A stretch of 64,000 nucleotides of DNA from Rhizophagus irregularis (Eukaryota; Glomeromycota; Glomeromycetes; Glomerales; Glomeraceae): contig NC_089454.1 in the NCBI RefSeq assembly GCF_026210795.1, forward strand, positions 1,612,001-1,676,000, in the 5' to 3' direction. Below are positions 1 to 12,260 of the stretch, one piece after another. The notes beneath the pieces were generated by a model. That model was not told the origin of the DNA and ran no database searches. It saw only the letters and a list, made by a program, of their open reading frames with translations. The stretch's first letter is position 1; each line of letters begins with the position of its first letter. The translations under genes and the position numbers were made by a program.

Positions 1-601
1 AAATATTTAGCTTCAGATAAATTTGGTGTTATTACAGCAGAAAGAGAAGCAATTGGTCCTCAAGAAGAATGGACACCTATTATAAAAAGTGATGGAATTG
101 CATTACAAAGTATTTATGAAAAATATTTAAGTGTTGACGAAATTGCTGATGGTGGTTATAATTTAAGAGCTGATGTTGAAACCGTTGGATTCTGTGAAAC
201 TTGGAAAATAAAATGTCAAGCCAGATTACGGAAAAAAGTTAAGAGTACAAAAAAAGAAACAAAACCTATTAGTGAATACGAGATTGAACAAATGTATCGT
301 TTTTTTTATTTGGAAATTTTCTCTAAAAAGTTACTTTGAACTTTAGTTAATACTCACTTGTACTTATATTTATATTATTATAGCAAAAAATATCAAACTT
401 GGGGCGGTGGCAGAGTAAAAACATCTAAGGAAGAGATCTCAGAATTAAAGAAAGCAAAGAAGGAAGGAAACTTTGCTGAAGCGTAAGTCATTTATAAATT
501 ATTTATTTTTCTGTCATATTTTCATGTAACAAAATAATTAATATTTTTACAGTTTACTCGATCGTCGTGAAAAAGTCAAAGCAGATCGTTATTGCAAATA
601 A
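1..601 (+). CDS. FRG1: FRG1 homologue, C-terminal part (cut by window edge)
   Basis: Reads open from base 1 as the C-terminal part of an FRG1 protein, a nuclear/nucleolar fascin-like (beta-trefoil) factor linked to pre-mRNA splicing and actin in animals. Visible exons are 1-293, 384-482 and 553-601, joined by two short introns with GTATCG and GTAAGT donors. The frame gives KYLASDKFGVITAEREAIGP at the start, then KKYQTWGGGRVKTSKEE, and ends LLDRREKVKADRYCK followed by TAA. The last block is nearly identical to the end of animal FRG1 (LLDRR.KLKADRYCK), which fixes the family. The start codon and the first part of the fold lie outside the window. Confidence 0.93.
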
Positions 602-1105
602 AATCTAAAGCTAATTTATACCTATATTACAAAGCTTAAAAATATGTGCGAGACATCAGATTCATTTTTAAACCACTTAACAAGATAATTTGTGACAATA
701 TTTACCCTTTAAATATTATTGATTTTATATTTACAAAAAAAAGTTTGATAAATTCTTTTTCAAAATAAATATAAAAAAAAATGTCTAAATAAAACAGTCT
801 ATAAAATTATTATTATGGATAAAATACATACACCAAAATGAAGAAAAAATAAATAAAAAAAAATCCCGAAAAGAATACCCGATCTAAGATAATTAAAAAT
901 ATACTTAGTATACTTAGAATGGCCCTAACCAGTAGCACCGTGACCTATATTATAAGAAATATTACAACAAATGCAGTTAAATGTTTGGCGTCAATGTCGG
1001 TTTATTATGATTATGATTTTACTTTATACATGCAAATTATGATTATTACTATGATGATTATACTATTAAATATTTTATGCACTAACCTAGTGGATTTACT
1101 AGAAA
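602..1105. other. AT-rich intergenic region between convergent genes
   Basis: About 500 bases between the FRG1 stop and the end of the kinesin gene on the other strand. It should carry both 3' UTRs. A short plus-strand open frame near 919-1140 has no recognisable content and partly overlaps the possible kinesin tail. I see no repeat or RNA gene. Confidence 0.6.
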
Positions 1106-1142
1106 TTAATACAAACTATCCCCGTCAGAGGGAGGCTTAACT

Positions 1143-4100
1143 TCAACCGACTGTGATAAAATTCGAAAATGTAAACAACAAGAATATAAGAATCGCTTCA
1201 TCAGAAATTATTAAACAGTTGTTTTTCAACAGTACATCATTCCTATCATTACCCCTATTATCGTCCGAATTTGTTATTTCATCGATATTGGTTAATTTAA
1301 TCTCATCCGCTCGATATGTGCCATTTTCTATATGATGCCCATTAATCTTATTCGCCGATTTACTTTCAAATTGCGAGAGCCCTACTAGATGCATCATTTC
1401 ATTTTGTTTGGCAATAATTTTTTCTTTTGACTTAATGTCTTCTTGAAGATCTTTAATCATATCCCTTTGTCTCTGTATTGTCTTGCTCAAATCACTATAT
1501 TCTGGACTATTAGAGAAATCACGACCACTTCCACTACGAGAATGTCCTCTACCATCATTTTCAAGTAATTGAATCCTTTCTTGCTGCTGTTCTATAATTA
1601 TTTCTAATTCTTTGGTTCTTTGTAATTCATTTCTTTTTTCGGCAGTTAGTTGCCCAATAATTTTGTTCTTGCTATTGAGCTCTGATCTGAGATCCGCGAT
1701 TTGTTTTTCAAACTGAGCATTTGTTAAGTCATTATTAGTCTTAAGGCCAGAAGACTTATAAACACAACATACAAAAAAAATTAAAATAAAACAAATTGAA
1801 ATTATTATATAAATATAACTAACTTGATCGACTCCACTAGGCTCAACTAAAACTTTACGACCTAAAGCATTTGCTGGACTGCCCGAAAAGGAAGAATTAT
1901 TTAAAATCAACTTGGTAAGATGATCAATCCTTTCCTTCAAGGCCGTACGGACAAGTTGAGCTTCCATCATCTGTTCCTCATGCTAAAAATAGAATAAAAT
2001 AAATAAATAAATTATTTATTTTTTTTCTTTAAATTTAATTTTTTATATTCCGATAGTTTACCTTGGCTTTTTCTTGTGCCAACATTTGCGATAACTCAGC
2101 CTCCTTCTCTTTGTCGTTAGATATATTAGTACTTTCAAGTTTGGTCTTAAGTTCTTCAATTTCCAACCGATATTTTTGTAATAAAGCCTTATCATCCATT
2201 ACCTAAGAATTATGCATAAATTTAAACAATTAATTAATCAACGAAGATAATAAAGAATATAAAAATAATAAATAAATACAAACCGCATTTGTATGTGCTT
2301 TTGTAACAACTTTCTTCACTCGGGCTGCAAATTTAAGAGTGTTCTGTGACTCTTCGATATTTATAACTGATGGTGATATAGTACATATTACAGAAACTCG
2401 AGCATTTCCACTGAGCGAATTCTGTAAAATACGCGTTAATTTGGAGTCACGAAATGGTATGTGTCCACTATTACATAAAAAAAAGTCTCGATTATCATGT
2501 TATTTAAAGTTTCAACCTTTAGTTATCAGATTATCAAGTTACCCGCTACTATTCTCTGTAAGTTTAGAAATAACTGTGCCTAATGTAAGCAAACTGAAAA
2601 ATATATTAAAGTTAATCTATACAAATTACTTCAAATTCTCTAGTGTTAATTGAATATAGGGTTCGTATAATAAACCTTTTGTTAATGTAAGCCCCCTCTT
2701 TTCGGCGATCTATCGATGTTGTGGCTTTTTCAGAACCAGCCAAATCTATTAAATTCTAATTAAAGATATTAACGAATAAAATCGATGCCGATTAATAAAC
2801 TATAATAATAATATAATAATATATTCATAATAGTTACCAACACGGAAAGTGACACTGAAGCGCCAGACATTTTCGGACCAGCTGGATGGTAACGATGAGA
2901 AGTAGATGGCGACGAGTTTTTGGCAGTGCTCTCAATAACCTTAATAAAGGATTCATTATGTTAAATATTTGAATAGAATGGTTCTCAGTAACTCATATAT
3001 TCGCTAATATTACCATTTGAAATATTGTATGTGAACGACTGCTTCGCTCGTTCCAATCAGTCGCACTCATATGCCGATTAGCTAACAAATAGAACATAAT
3101 TTATAAGTAACCGTATTTTTTCGAAATAAATTATAATAATAACTAACATACCTTCTCCTTTCATGATCTCTTTTAACACTTGTCTAGGTGTAGAAACAAC
3201 TACTTCTTTAAGAGGACTAACGTATACGCCTCGCTAATGTTTGTTATGAAAGTAACGATAAATATTTAAATACAATTAAGATATAAAAATATGATAATAA
3301 ATATCAAGATATACTCTTTTATCTTCGTGAATTCTTAAATCTTCAGTCTCTGGTGATAAAAGATCGCGCACAGTTTCATTATAAATTTCCATATATGAAA
3401 CACGGAGAAGAAATTCCTTTTCTTGACACTATATTAATATTCCATATTATTATTTACGTTGATGAAACTGGTCAACGAATTTGAAACTTCAAAATGACTT
3501 AAAATCGCGATTTACTTCTTTAATATAATCAAACACACAATCAACTGCTTGTGGAATAACGCCTGGCTGTGAATTAGTACCTATATAATAAAATGAAGTT
3601 ACTAAATGTTCAGATTAATTAAAATCAAATCATAAAAATATTATTTCTACCTGTCTGCAAATATTATAAAATTAAAATTTTGTAATTAATGACATTTAGA
3701 ATTCATTTTATAATCAAAACATTTATATCAAATGAAAAATAGTTTATACCATCGTCTATAAGATCAAATTACAATTAAGAGATTTAACATATGTATTTAC
3801 GAATAATCGAAATATTACAATATTATGAAAGTTATGACTTACAAAAGTTTTACCCGAAGACGTTTGACCATAAGCAAATACAGTTCCTATTGATAAGAAA
3901 TTCATTAATCAAATCGGGCTCAAATTTAATCAATAAAAAAAAGAAATCACTAACACTAACATACCGTTATAACCTTCCATAGTAGACCTATGAAATTTTA
4001 AATCAATAATTATATTCAGAAATTTAATCGATTCATTTACAATGGACTATTATATTGTTGTTAATCAAATTATTTCAACTCACCTAATTGTATCTCGTAC

Positions 4101-4563
4101 ACCTTTTTCGAACAAAATTTTGTTGTCACTACCTGTGAATGCTTCATCTATAATAAAAAAAACAATGCATTAATTATACTCATATATGAAACTTGAAAAA
4201 ATAAAATAGCTTAAGTTTACCAAAAAAGTATTCTGCCATTTGCTTCCTATGTCGTTCACAATAGTCAGCTTGTAAACCAACTCTTCGTAAATCATTTTTT
4301 ACCTCCCAAACTTCAGTATCACCTCTGGTCATTTCGACTGCATTTGAAGGTCTAACTCTAACGACGACTTTGACATTTTGTCGAGTTGAAGATTGATTTG
4401 TAGCAGGAGAAGGTGAATTGCTATTGCTAACGCTCTGGTTAGGTGTTTCCGAAATTGTAGAAGGAGGAGATGGTGTATTCAGTATAGAGCCAATAGCTGG
4501 AATAGCTTTTGGTGGCTGTGGGCTCTTGGCTCTAGAAAAAGTCCTTTTAATTGCAGAAGCCAT
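1143..4563 (-). CDS. Kinesin motor protein, kinesin-7 (CENP-E/Kip2)-like
   Basis: A microtubule motor with an N-terminal motor domain, split into many exons on the minus strand. Exon 1 (4563-4221) has a Ser/Pro-rich leader and then [11 protein letters not shown]. Later exons give the P-loop [11 protein letters not shown] (about 3885-3845), [15 protein letters not shown], switch I NERSSRSH (about 3060-3030), switch [13 protein letters not shown] (about 2755-2730), and [19 protein letters not shown] in the helix that contacts microtubules. The SSGKT form of the P-loop and the block [12 protein letters not shown] after the neck favour kinesin-7. The tail is coiled-coil with Gln-rich heptads. The last coding exon is unsure: read straight it stops at 1143, but an acceptor (ATCACAG) just upstream would give the ending [13 protein letters not shown] and a stop at 1106. 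An apparent membrane segment near 1760-1825 is best explained as a 69-base intron. Confidence 0.9.
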
Positions 4564-5757
4564 AATTGAAAAAAATAATAGTCAAAGAATTATATAACTA
4601 AAAAGCGGAACACTTAAAAGTTTGATCCGTAAACTCGGTATTTTATAAATAGTATATGCATGGTCCTACTTTTCTAACTTTATATCGTATGTCATTAAAT
4701 ATGACATAAACACATATAAACAAAGTACTTTATATTTATGATACAATGGAAAACAATTGCCTAAGCTAGCATTTTGCAATATGTTTACGTACCGCCTCGT
4801 GCCGCATCTTGCAGATTTAACATTTTTGATTTTTCCTTGGAAAGTATTTTTGCAGTCTTTATATTATATAAAGTTCAGATTCGGCTATTCGGATTTACAA
4901 ATTTATTTTCTTTATACCGAAGGATTTTCATTTGTTTCATTTTCTTACAATTTGAGGAGAAGGACTCCCGATACTAATGGTTACACAATGATAGTCATTT
5001 ATAACTATGTATAAAAATAGTATAATCATAATTACTCACGTGATATCAAATCTCATGACATTATAGTCATTATATTTTTTTTTGATTGGACACAATTTCA
5101 CGCAGTAATAAGCCCAAGGAATCGATAAATAATTTAATGATTATGCAAAATCACCGGTGTACCGCGTGCGAGAATATAAGGACACTCAATTAAGACAAAA
5201 AATGTCTTAAATTACCATTATTATTATTAAGTCGGCGTTTAATCGTTATTATTTTAACCACTCATTATCCTTAATGAATTAAAACTTATTCTAATGTTCT
5301 AGTCGATTAACTTAGAGTTGTTACTTAAGCTACCTCGAGTCCCTGATAACCCTGTTTTAATTGCAATTAACAAATTTTTCTGAATACTTTTCAAAGCAAA
5401 GAAGTTTATATCAGTTTTTTATTATAATTCTTTGAGTATGCTTCTTATTTAAACCGCCAATAAAAGAAAAAATTTTTTATAAAGATATGAAAAATGAAAC
5501 ATACTATAAAAGCTGTACATATATAATCATTTTAATTAGGAATATCCTCATAAAGCATGATTACGAAAAGAAAATAAATGTGAGTGTGAACTTTCTGAGA
5601 AAAATTGAAAAAAGCATAAGAAATAAAATCCTATATTATACCTCAAATTTAAAAAAAAATTGGATATTAAACTCGTTACACAGCTATAAAGAATATATCC
5701 TACTTCTCCTGCAAATTTTCCTTTGTTCCGTGAGTATATGGTTAACTACGATAACTT
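4564..5757. other. Intergenic region upstream of the kinesin gene
   Basis: About 1.2 kb between the kinesin start and the H2B stop, both on the minus strand. It should hold the kinesin promoter and the H2B 3' UTR. Open frames at 4757-5014 and 5487-5765 on the plus strand have AT-driven composition and no recognisable domain. I see no RNA gene, terminal repeats or tandem repeat here. Confidence 0.5.
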
Positions 5758-6428
<671 letters not shown>

Positions 6429-6611
6429 TTTGAGTTAAGTTTCAGTTATTTTTAAAATATTTGTAAGGAATTCTACGAGATTGAGACTAGCGGCTCGTGA
6501 AAAAAAACAAACGTGAAGAAAAGGTTGAGGAAATAAAAATTTGGTAGGTCCCTCAATTTATAATAGTTTATTTTTGGGGTGAAACACACAATTCTGGGGT
6601 GTGTTTACAAT

Positions 6612-6637
6612 ACGCGTTATTGCTGTGCCATACGCGT
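6612..6637 (-). promoter_or_regulatory. Paired MCB-like boxes upstream of H2B
   Basis: Two ACGCGT hexamers at 6612-6617 and 6632-6637, 20 bases apart, upstream of the H2B start at 6428. ACGCGT is the MluI cell-cycle box bound by MBF in yeasts, which drives G1/S transcription. A third copy is at 6095-6100 in the H2B intron. In DNA this AT-rich a pair of such GC-containing palindromes so close together is unlikely to be chance. Function is inferred. Confidence 0.55.
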
Positions 6638-6639
6638 CA

Positions 6640-8480
6640 GGTGTTATTAATGTTATATAATATTCTAAGAGAAATAGGAATTATTTCAAATCGGGGATAT
6701 CAGATATGATTCATTATGCAATATGCAATAATAATATTTAAAGAAAAATTTTGCCCACCTAGTCGATTCCTTATCAGGATGATTGCAATGTTGCATATAC
6801 CAGTACAACAATAACCCAAGTCTTTTTTAGAAAAAAGAAATGTAAGCCATGTGTAACATAATATAACATATAAACTGCTTTCGAACTGAGTTTCTTCTAT
6901 ATTTCAATAGATATTTGACCTTTTTCTCTTTCATGTATTTACTTTAATAAATAATATAATTTTTTTATGTGAATAAACCTATGTTATTATGACCAATTAT
7001 CATGAAAACTTTTTTTTTTTTATAACTTTGTCACATAATATTAATTATAAATAATTATTACATATATAACAATAATTATGACGATTACAACATAAGAAAT
7101 ATATCATATTAATAAAGCGAATAATAGCTAATAACAAAAATTTTCAGTATATTAACAAAAAATAATTCTAAGTATATATGAGTAATATAGACATATTATC
7201 TAATCCAATACTGCAGATTATTATAATATTGTGATTATACCAAATGGTAAATGTGTGGGTTTAACCATGTTATTCATTTATTATAATTTGAACTTTATTA
7301 TATTTTTAGAAAACACTATTAATATTAAATAAAATAAATTTTATTATATAAAATAATACATAAAATAATACAATAGCTGGTTTCAAAAAAAATTTTTATA
7401 TATTATTACTAAAATTTTTTAAAAGTTTCTTATGTTTTTCATAAAATTTTTGTATTTATGTATTTAAAACCAAAAAAATTTTATAATAAGTTAGTAAAAT
7501 TTAAATTTCAAAATTATTATATATAAAATTTATAAAATTAATCTAATTAAATAAATATTTTGTTAATATTAATTTGATTCATTTATTATTTAATTGCTAG
7601 TATTTTGCATATTTTTTCCTTTAATTCCATCTTGAAATGTATATTATTATAAGGTATTCTATTATATAAACGTGTTTTTCCTAAACAGCTTGAAAAATTT
7701 TAAATTTTTTTTACAAAATTAGGAGTATAAATAGTATAAATGGGAACCATCAAAGAAATCGACATTCTTTTTTTAATTCAGCGATATATTCTGCCCAATC
7801 AGATTTTGCGCAACTCTGAGAAGACTACGCCTTGCAGAATCTGCCATCATTAATCGAAAAAACAAAATACTAAGAAATGCTTTTATTTTTTGTGGTATTA
7901 TTGCAATACAAATCCATTCGGCTGTATTTATGCCCGTGATATCAGTGAGACGTGACTATTTATTCCACTTTTTTTTATTTTTTTTTATCACTTTCACTGG
8001 CTCAGCTAAATTTTGTTCCTCTACACGATCTCAACTTCCTCTATGATATATCATATTCTTTCTGGATAGTAGAAATGATTGATAAGGTCTTCCATCAGAT
8101 TTCTCCTCATATATTTCATGCTATCATTGCTATGTTCCACTTCGGCAGACTTCGTTCCATTTGAACATCATGCCACGATCATCCAAAACAACCATCCTGG
8201 AATGCTACAAACACTGGGTGAACACCGATGATAACAAACATTTCACAAAAGTGTTCCTATCTTCTAGATGCAATAAACTCTCGTCCATATTTTCATGGTA
8301 CCCGTCATCATCTGAAGAACTTAATCTGGAAAAAATTAACAAAGAATCTTGTGAAGTTAGACAAAAGGTAATATCATTTGGTCTCTAAAGTCAACAGACT
8401 TTAATTTACTGTCGATGAAGTCAGTGGGACTGCCAACCCTGCGCCTTTTCGGTGATAAATTAAAGATCGCTAAGATGTTG
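6640..8480. other. Gene-poor AT-rich region with coding-like scraps
   Basis: No intact gene is visible. Open frames at 7952-8164 and 8161-8388 (plus strand) look like fragments, and the sequence around 8390-8480 reads briefly as coding (KSVGLPTLRLFGDKLKIAKM) before breaking up. These may be remnants of a dead multi-copy gene. I could not assign a family. Confidence 0.4.
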
Positions 8481-8483
8481 AAG

Positions 8484-8690
8484 GTCTTAGGAGAGGTAAT
8501 AATTCAATAGGTAGAGCATCGCATCTAGAGCTGGGAATTTCGAATATGATGTTGATGACCTTTTGCTGGTTCGATTTCCAAATATATGTTTATCGTCGTC
8601 GGCACCTTTGGGAACTGCGGGTAGGCATTGTAGCTGTACATTTGCGATGAAACGGATTTGCAAACTAAGATATTTCTTCCAAATTAAATA
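8484..8690 (+). repeat. tRNA-derived SINE-like remnant
   Basis: The segment contains AATAGGTAGAGCATC, close to a tRNA D-arm and pol III A box, and about 60 bases on TGGTTCGATTTCCA, close to a T-arm and B box (GGTTCGANTCC). The parts between do not fold into a proper anticodon arm and the T-stem is weak, so this is not a working tRNA. A more GC-rich stretch of about 100 bases follows (GTCGTCGGCACCTTTGGGAA near 8595-8615), as expected of a SINE body. Ends are approximate and no flanking duplication was found. Confidence 0.4.
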
Positions 8691-10898
8691 CTAAAATTTT
8701 CTTTTAGAAAACATATAAACTTTCCTCAAAAACTATCTTTACGAAATGATAAAAGAGCCTAGAAATAATAATTAGTAAATTGATAATTGTACGAAAACTG
8801 TGAAGACTTTAACTAAGAAAATCCCATATAATTTTTTAAATTTCATAGTCCATTTAATTAATCAATTTATTTATAGAAGAAGGTCATGGTCCCTGATGAA
8901 AATGATTAAATGATTGGATAATTTATTGCTATGTGAAAAACATGGTCACACCCTACCCTCCGATCTACAGTCGGATACTGATATATATTGAAACGATAAA
9001 ATTTTACTTTCTCACTATATGGAAAAAATATTGATATTTCAATGATTTCATATGAATCCCAACATATCGGTATATCGGTTTTAATGTATTGTGGGTTGGT
9101 TCAAGTTTAAGGGTCTATTATTTAAACTGGTTATTTACATATGTACGCCTGTTAGATCGATTGAATTTTACACTGGGGAAATGTCATAAGGTTAATTCTT
9201 AGCAATATCTAATATGCAAGGAACGACAAAAGAAAAAAAAAAGATAATTACAGAATGCATATTTACATAGTGTTGCAACTGCATTGAACTAAACTAAACC
9301 TATGATGTACCAAAAATTCAAGAATTGTAATAGCATTTGTCAGATAAAGGTTTAAGAAAAAGCAGATTCTGTAACTGAAAATGCTATTGCTGAAGTTCTA
9401 CTATTATTACAAAGTAAATATGCTGAATCCTTCAGAAAGAATCTATAATATAAATGAAATAGGGTTTTTTTATTGATATATATTTTAAAATATTATTTAA
9501 TATTTTTTATATTAACTAATACTGTATTAATATAATAATTTTGCAGGCTAGAACCAGATTAAACATTGGCAATGAAATGTTTTGCTAGTCATAAAAAAAT
9601 AAAGAGTGTCTTTATATTGTTTTATATATAAATGCTAATAGGTTGTATAAGTTAAATCCTTTAATAATTGGTAAATTTGTCAAATTATAATATTTAAAAT
9701 TGGCAATTTACCAATAACCTAATAGAATAATTTTAAAACCTGGATGTTATCAATTATTTTTCAAGAATGATTTAGAAATTTGATGGTTAAAAATATGGAG
9801 GGCAATATGTCTTATTACTAGTTAATAATTGTTTAGAAAATCTAATTCTTTCTTATATTGATATTTATTTTTTACCTTTTAATATAACATTAAAGTTTTA
9901 GTTATTAGATAATTGGATCATTATGACTTTTAAAAAATGTTATAGACATTATTATATTAGGTGATTACAAATTTAGTTTTATTATTTTTTACTACTTTTA
10001 TAATATTAAATACTTTTATTTTTATTTTAAATAAATACTAGAGCAAGTTAAAGCTGATAAGCTTATTTATAATTTGAAAATAAATATTTTGCAAGTAATC
10101 CAATATATTATTTAAAGTTGGAATAAAATTATAGCTGGTACTATTAAAAACTGTTAAAATCATATTAAAATTCTTTATAATAATATTTTTTTAGATGATA
10201 TTTATGATGATAATTTAAGTGAAGTATTTTAGGGGTTAATATTTATGAATACATATTAGACTAATTATCAAATAAAATATCAATCTTTATAAGAATAAAT
10301 AAAAAAAAAGAATATATATATTTTTAATATAATAAAATATAATAATTTTTAATTAAATAATAATTATTATTGGTATTTAATCTCTGAAAAATTTATAATA
10401 TGCTGATTATATCTTTTTCTAAAATTATATAATCATTAATATTTTAAATTATAAAAAATTCAGATCTATTTTTTTTATTTAAAATAAAAAAATATTAATT
10501 AATTTTTTTTTATTTTATAAAATTTTAAATTAGAAGTTCACTTGCAATTGAAGTTAAAAGTTGAATTGGAATTTTTCAATTTCACTTACTGTATAATCCA
10601 ATTCTTGATAAATAAAGTATTGAATTAATATTTATAAATTATATTTTAATCATTTAGAAGTATTTTATAAATATCAAAATCCACAATATTAAATTAAAAG
10701 CTATTTTAAAAGATCTAGCATATAATAAGCATTAAACTAAGAATTTATAACTGGTGATTAAGAAACCCAGCTTGTATTACTAAAAGTTTATAATTGGTAG
10801 ACTAAGCTTTTGACTTATTTACTAAAAAAAATCTACTTTTATTTTCTATTTAATAGCCAAGAATTTCTTGAACTTCATCTCATTAAATTCAAAAACTA
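8691..10898. other. AT-rich gene-free region with decayed coding scraps
   Basis: About 2.2 kb with no intact gene. A short frame near 9355-9450 (TENAIAEVLLLLQSKYAESF) looks like a decayed exon. A 49-base imperfect hairpin occurs at 9667-9715, with arms ATTGGTAAATTTG and CAATTTACCAAT. The rest, notably 9840-10860, is nearly pure A/T without recognisable structure. Confidence 0.45.
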
Positions 10899-10910
10899 TA
10901 AAATATTATT

Positions 10911-11647
10911 ATTTTTTTTTTTTATGTTTTAGGAGACATCAGCATAGCCGGTTCGCAGAGCTACATGAAGGGAGCATTACAACTAAAGTTGCAGAAATGC
11001 ACTCCTACCGTTAAGCTACAGCTAATCAAGTACCTACTCTAATTATTTAGAAGTAACCGGATGTATATCCCCCTGCCCCTATATACCACACTGGGAAGAC
11101 GACCCAAGTTTATACCCACACAAGGATGGATCGTAGTGTAGCGGGGTTTCTGGACGCAAGTTATACTACCCACTAGCGCCTGTCAGAAGTGAGCGAACCT
11201 TCCACATACGGCAGATATAACGGAGCAGACATCTAGAAGTCCTTCCATGATGGTTAGCTTAGAGGTACTGCAATACTAAGACTACTAATATGGCCTCACT
11301 CAAAGCCCAGCTACAGGCTGCGATTACCATACCAGCCCACTATAGTTGTAAATCCCCCAGTAGTAATAGCAGTGACTACCAGGACAGTAAGCTTGCTAAG
11401 GGTACTGGGATCACCCTTTTATTATAAGTAACCAACCCAGTTACCCAGGGATCACCCACCAGTACGTCAAATTCACTGAGGAATCGAACCTCACCTTAGA
11501 ACCTTATATACCTGTGAGCCTACGAACGTCTCCAATCAGCCTAAACCTATTAGAAGGTAAACTACTGCTAAGACATTGCACTTAAGACTTTACCATCTAT
11601 GAGGACCATCTAGCATAGTAAACCCCCACAGTAAAGTTTACCACACC
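10911..11647 (-). mobile_element. Non-coding retroposon (SINE-like), 737 bp, flanked by target-site duplications
   Basis: A block markedly richer in G and C than its surroundings with no long open frame. It is flanked by identical 12-base duplications TAAAATATTATT at 10899-10910 and 11648-11659. On the minus strand it ends in a poly(A)-like tail (AAAACAT followed by about 13 A; plus-strand T run at 10911-10923). The same strand carries GAGGTTCGATTCCTC around 11480-11495, a perfect pol III B box inside a perfect 5-bp T-stem (TGAGG/CCTCA). A possible A box (AGGCTGATTGG) lies about 41 bases upstream of it, as in a type II tRNA. Duplications, A-tail and internal promoter together indicate LINE-mobilised retroposition. 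At 737 bp it is long for a SINE, and the tRNA-like part starts about 100 bases inside the 5' end. Confidence 0.7.
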
Positions 11648-11659
11648 TAAAATATTATT

Positions 11660-12260
11660 TTTACTTTATTCTCACTATCTTTATTATTACTTTTGGCATC
11701 ATTAATTTTATTATATTTATAAATTTCTTCAATTTGCTATTATATTCTTTTTTGCATATTTAAGTTTTTTTAAAATTAATATTTAAAATAAAGAAAATAA
11801 AGGAAAAAAAGATGTGATGATTTAGATATTTGGTAGATTTTAAAATAATTTATCACTGCTCATTAAAATATTATATCCTAAAATAGTTTTAGGATTGATA
11901 TTCCCTAACCTATCCGGATAATACTGGATAATAGGATTATCTTTGGATAATCATCCGGTTTGGGTAACCATAACCTCTAGCTAGGGAAATTTACTTGTAA
12001 GTGGTTGCCATTCTATAACCGATAATGTAAAGAGTTGTATTAACCTTACCTACTTTACATTCCAAAATTATTTTTTATTTTTCATTATACAAAAAAACAA
12101 CTTCTACGTATACTATTTTATATTTATATTTATATTTTATGCATGTTTATATTAAATCTGTAGATACCATATGCAATTTATAAAATTATTCATGTCTTTT
12201 AAGGTTAATTAAGGTTAATTATAATCCTTGATCTGAAGTAAAAAAACATCAGAAAAAAAA
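11660..12260. other. Intergenic region downstream of SRRM1
   Basis: About 600 bases, mostly A/T. A cluster of GGATAAT-type words with an inverted CCGGATA/ATCCGG pair lies at about 11915-11965 and could be the remains of a small inverted-repeat element. No gene or clear element boundary is visible. Confidence 0.4.

Noticed and set aside
919-1140. 73-codon plus-strand open frame after FRG1
   Set aside because: No recognisable domain; it lies in the 3' region of convergent genes and overlaps the possible kinesin tail exon on the other strand.
4757-5014. 85-codon plus-strand frame upstream of the kinesin
   Set aside because: Phe/Tyr/Leu-rich composition is what A/T-rich non-coding DNA gives; no splice partners or motifs.
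11915-11965. GGATAAT-rich patch with an inverted CCGGATA/ATCCGG pair
   Set aside because: No boundaries or target duplication, so no element could be claimed.
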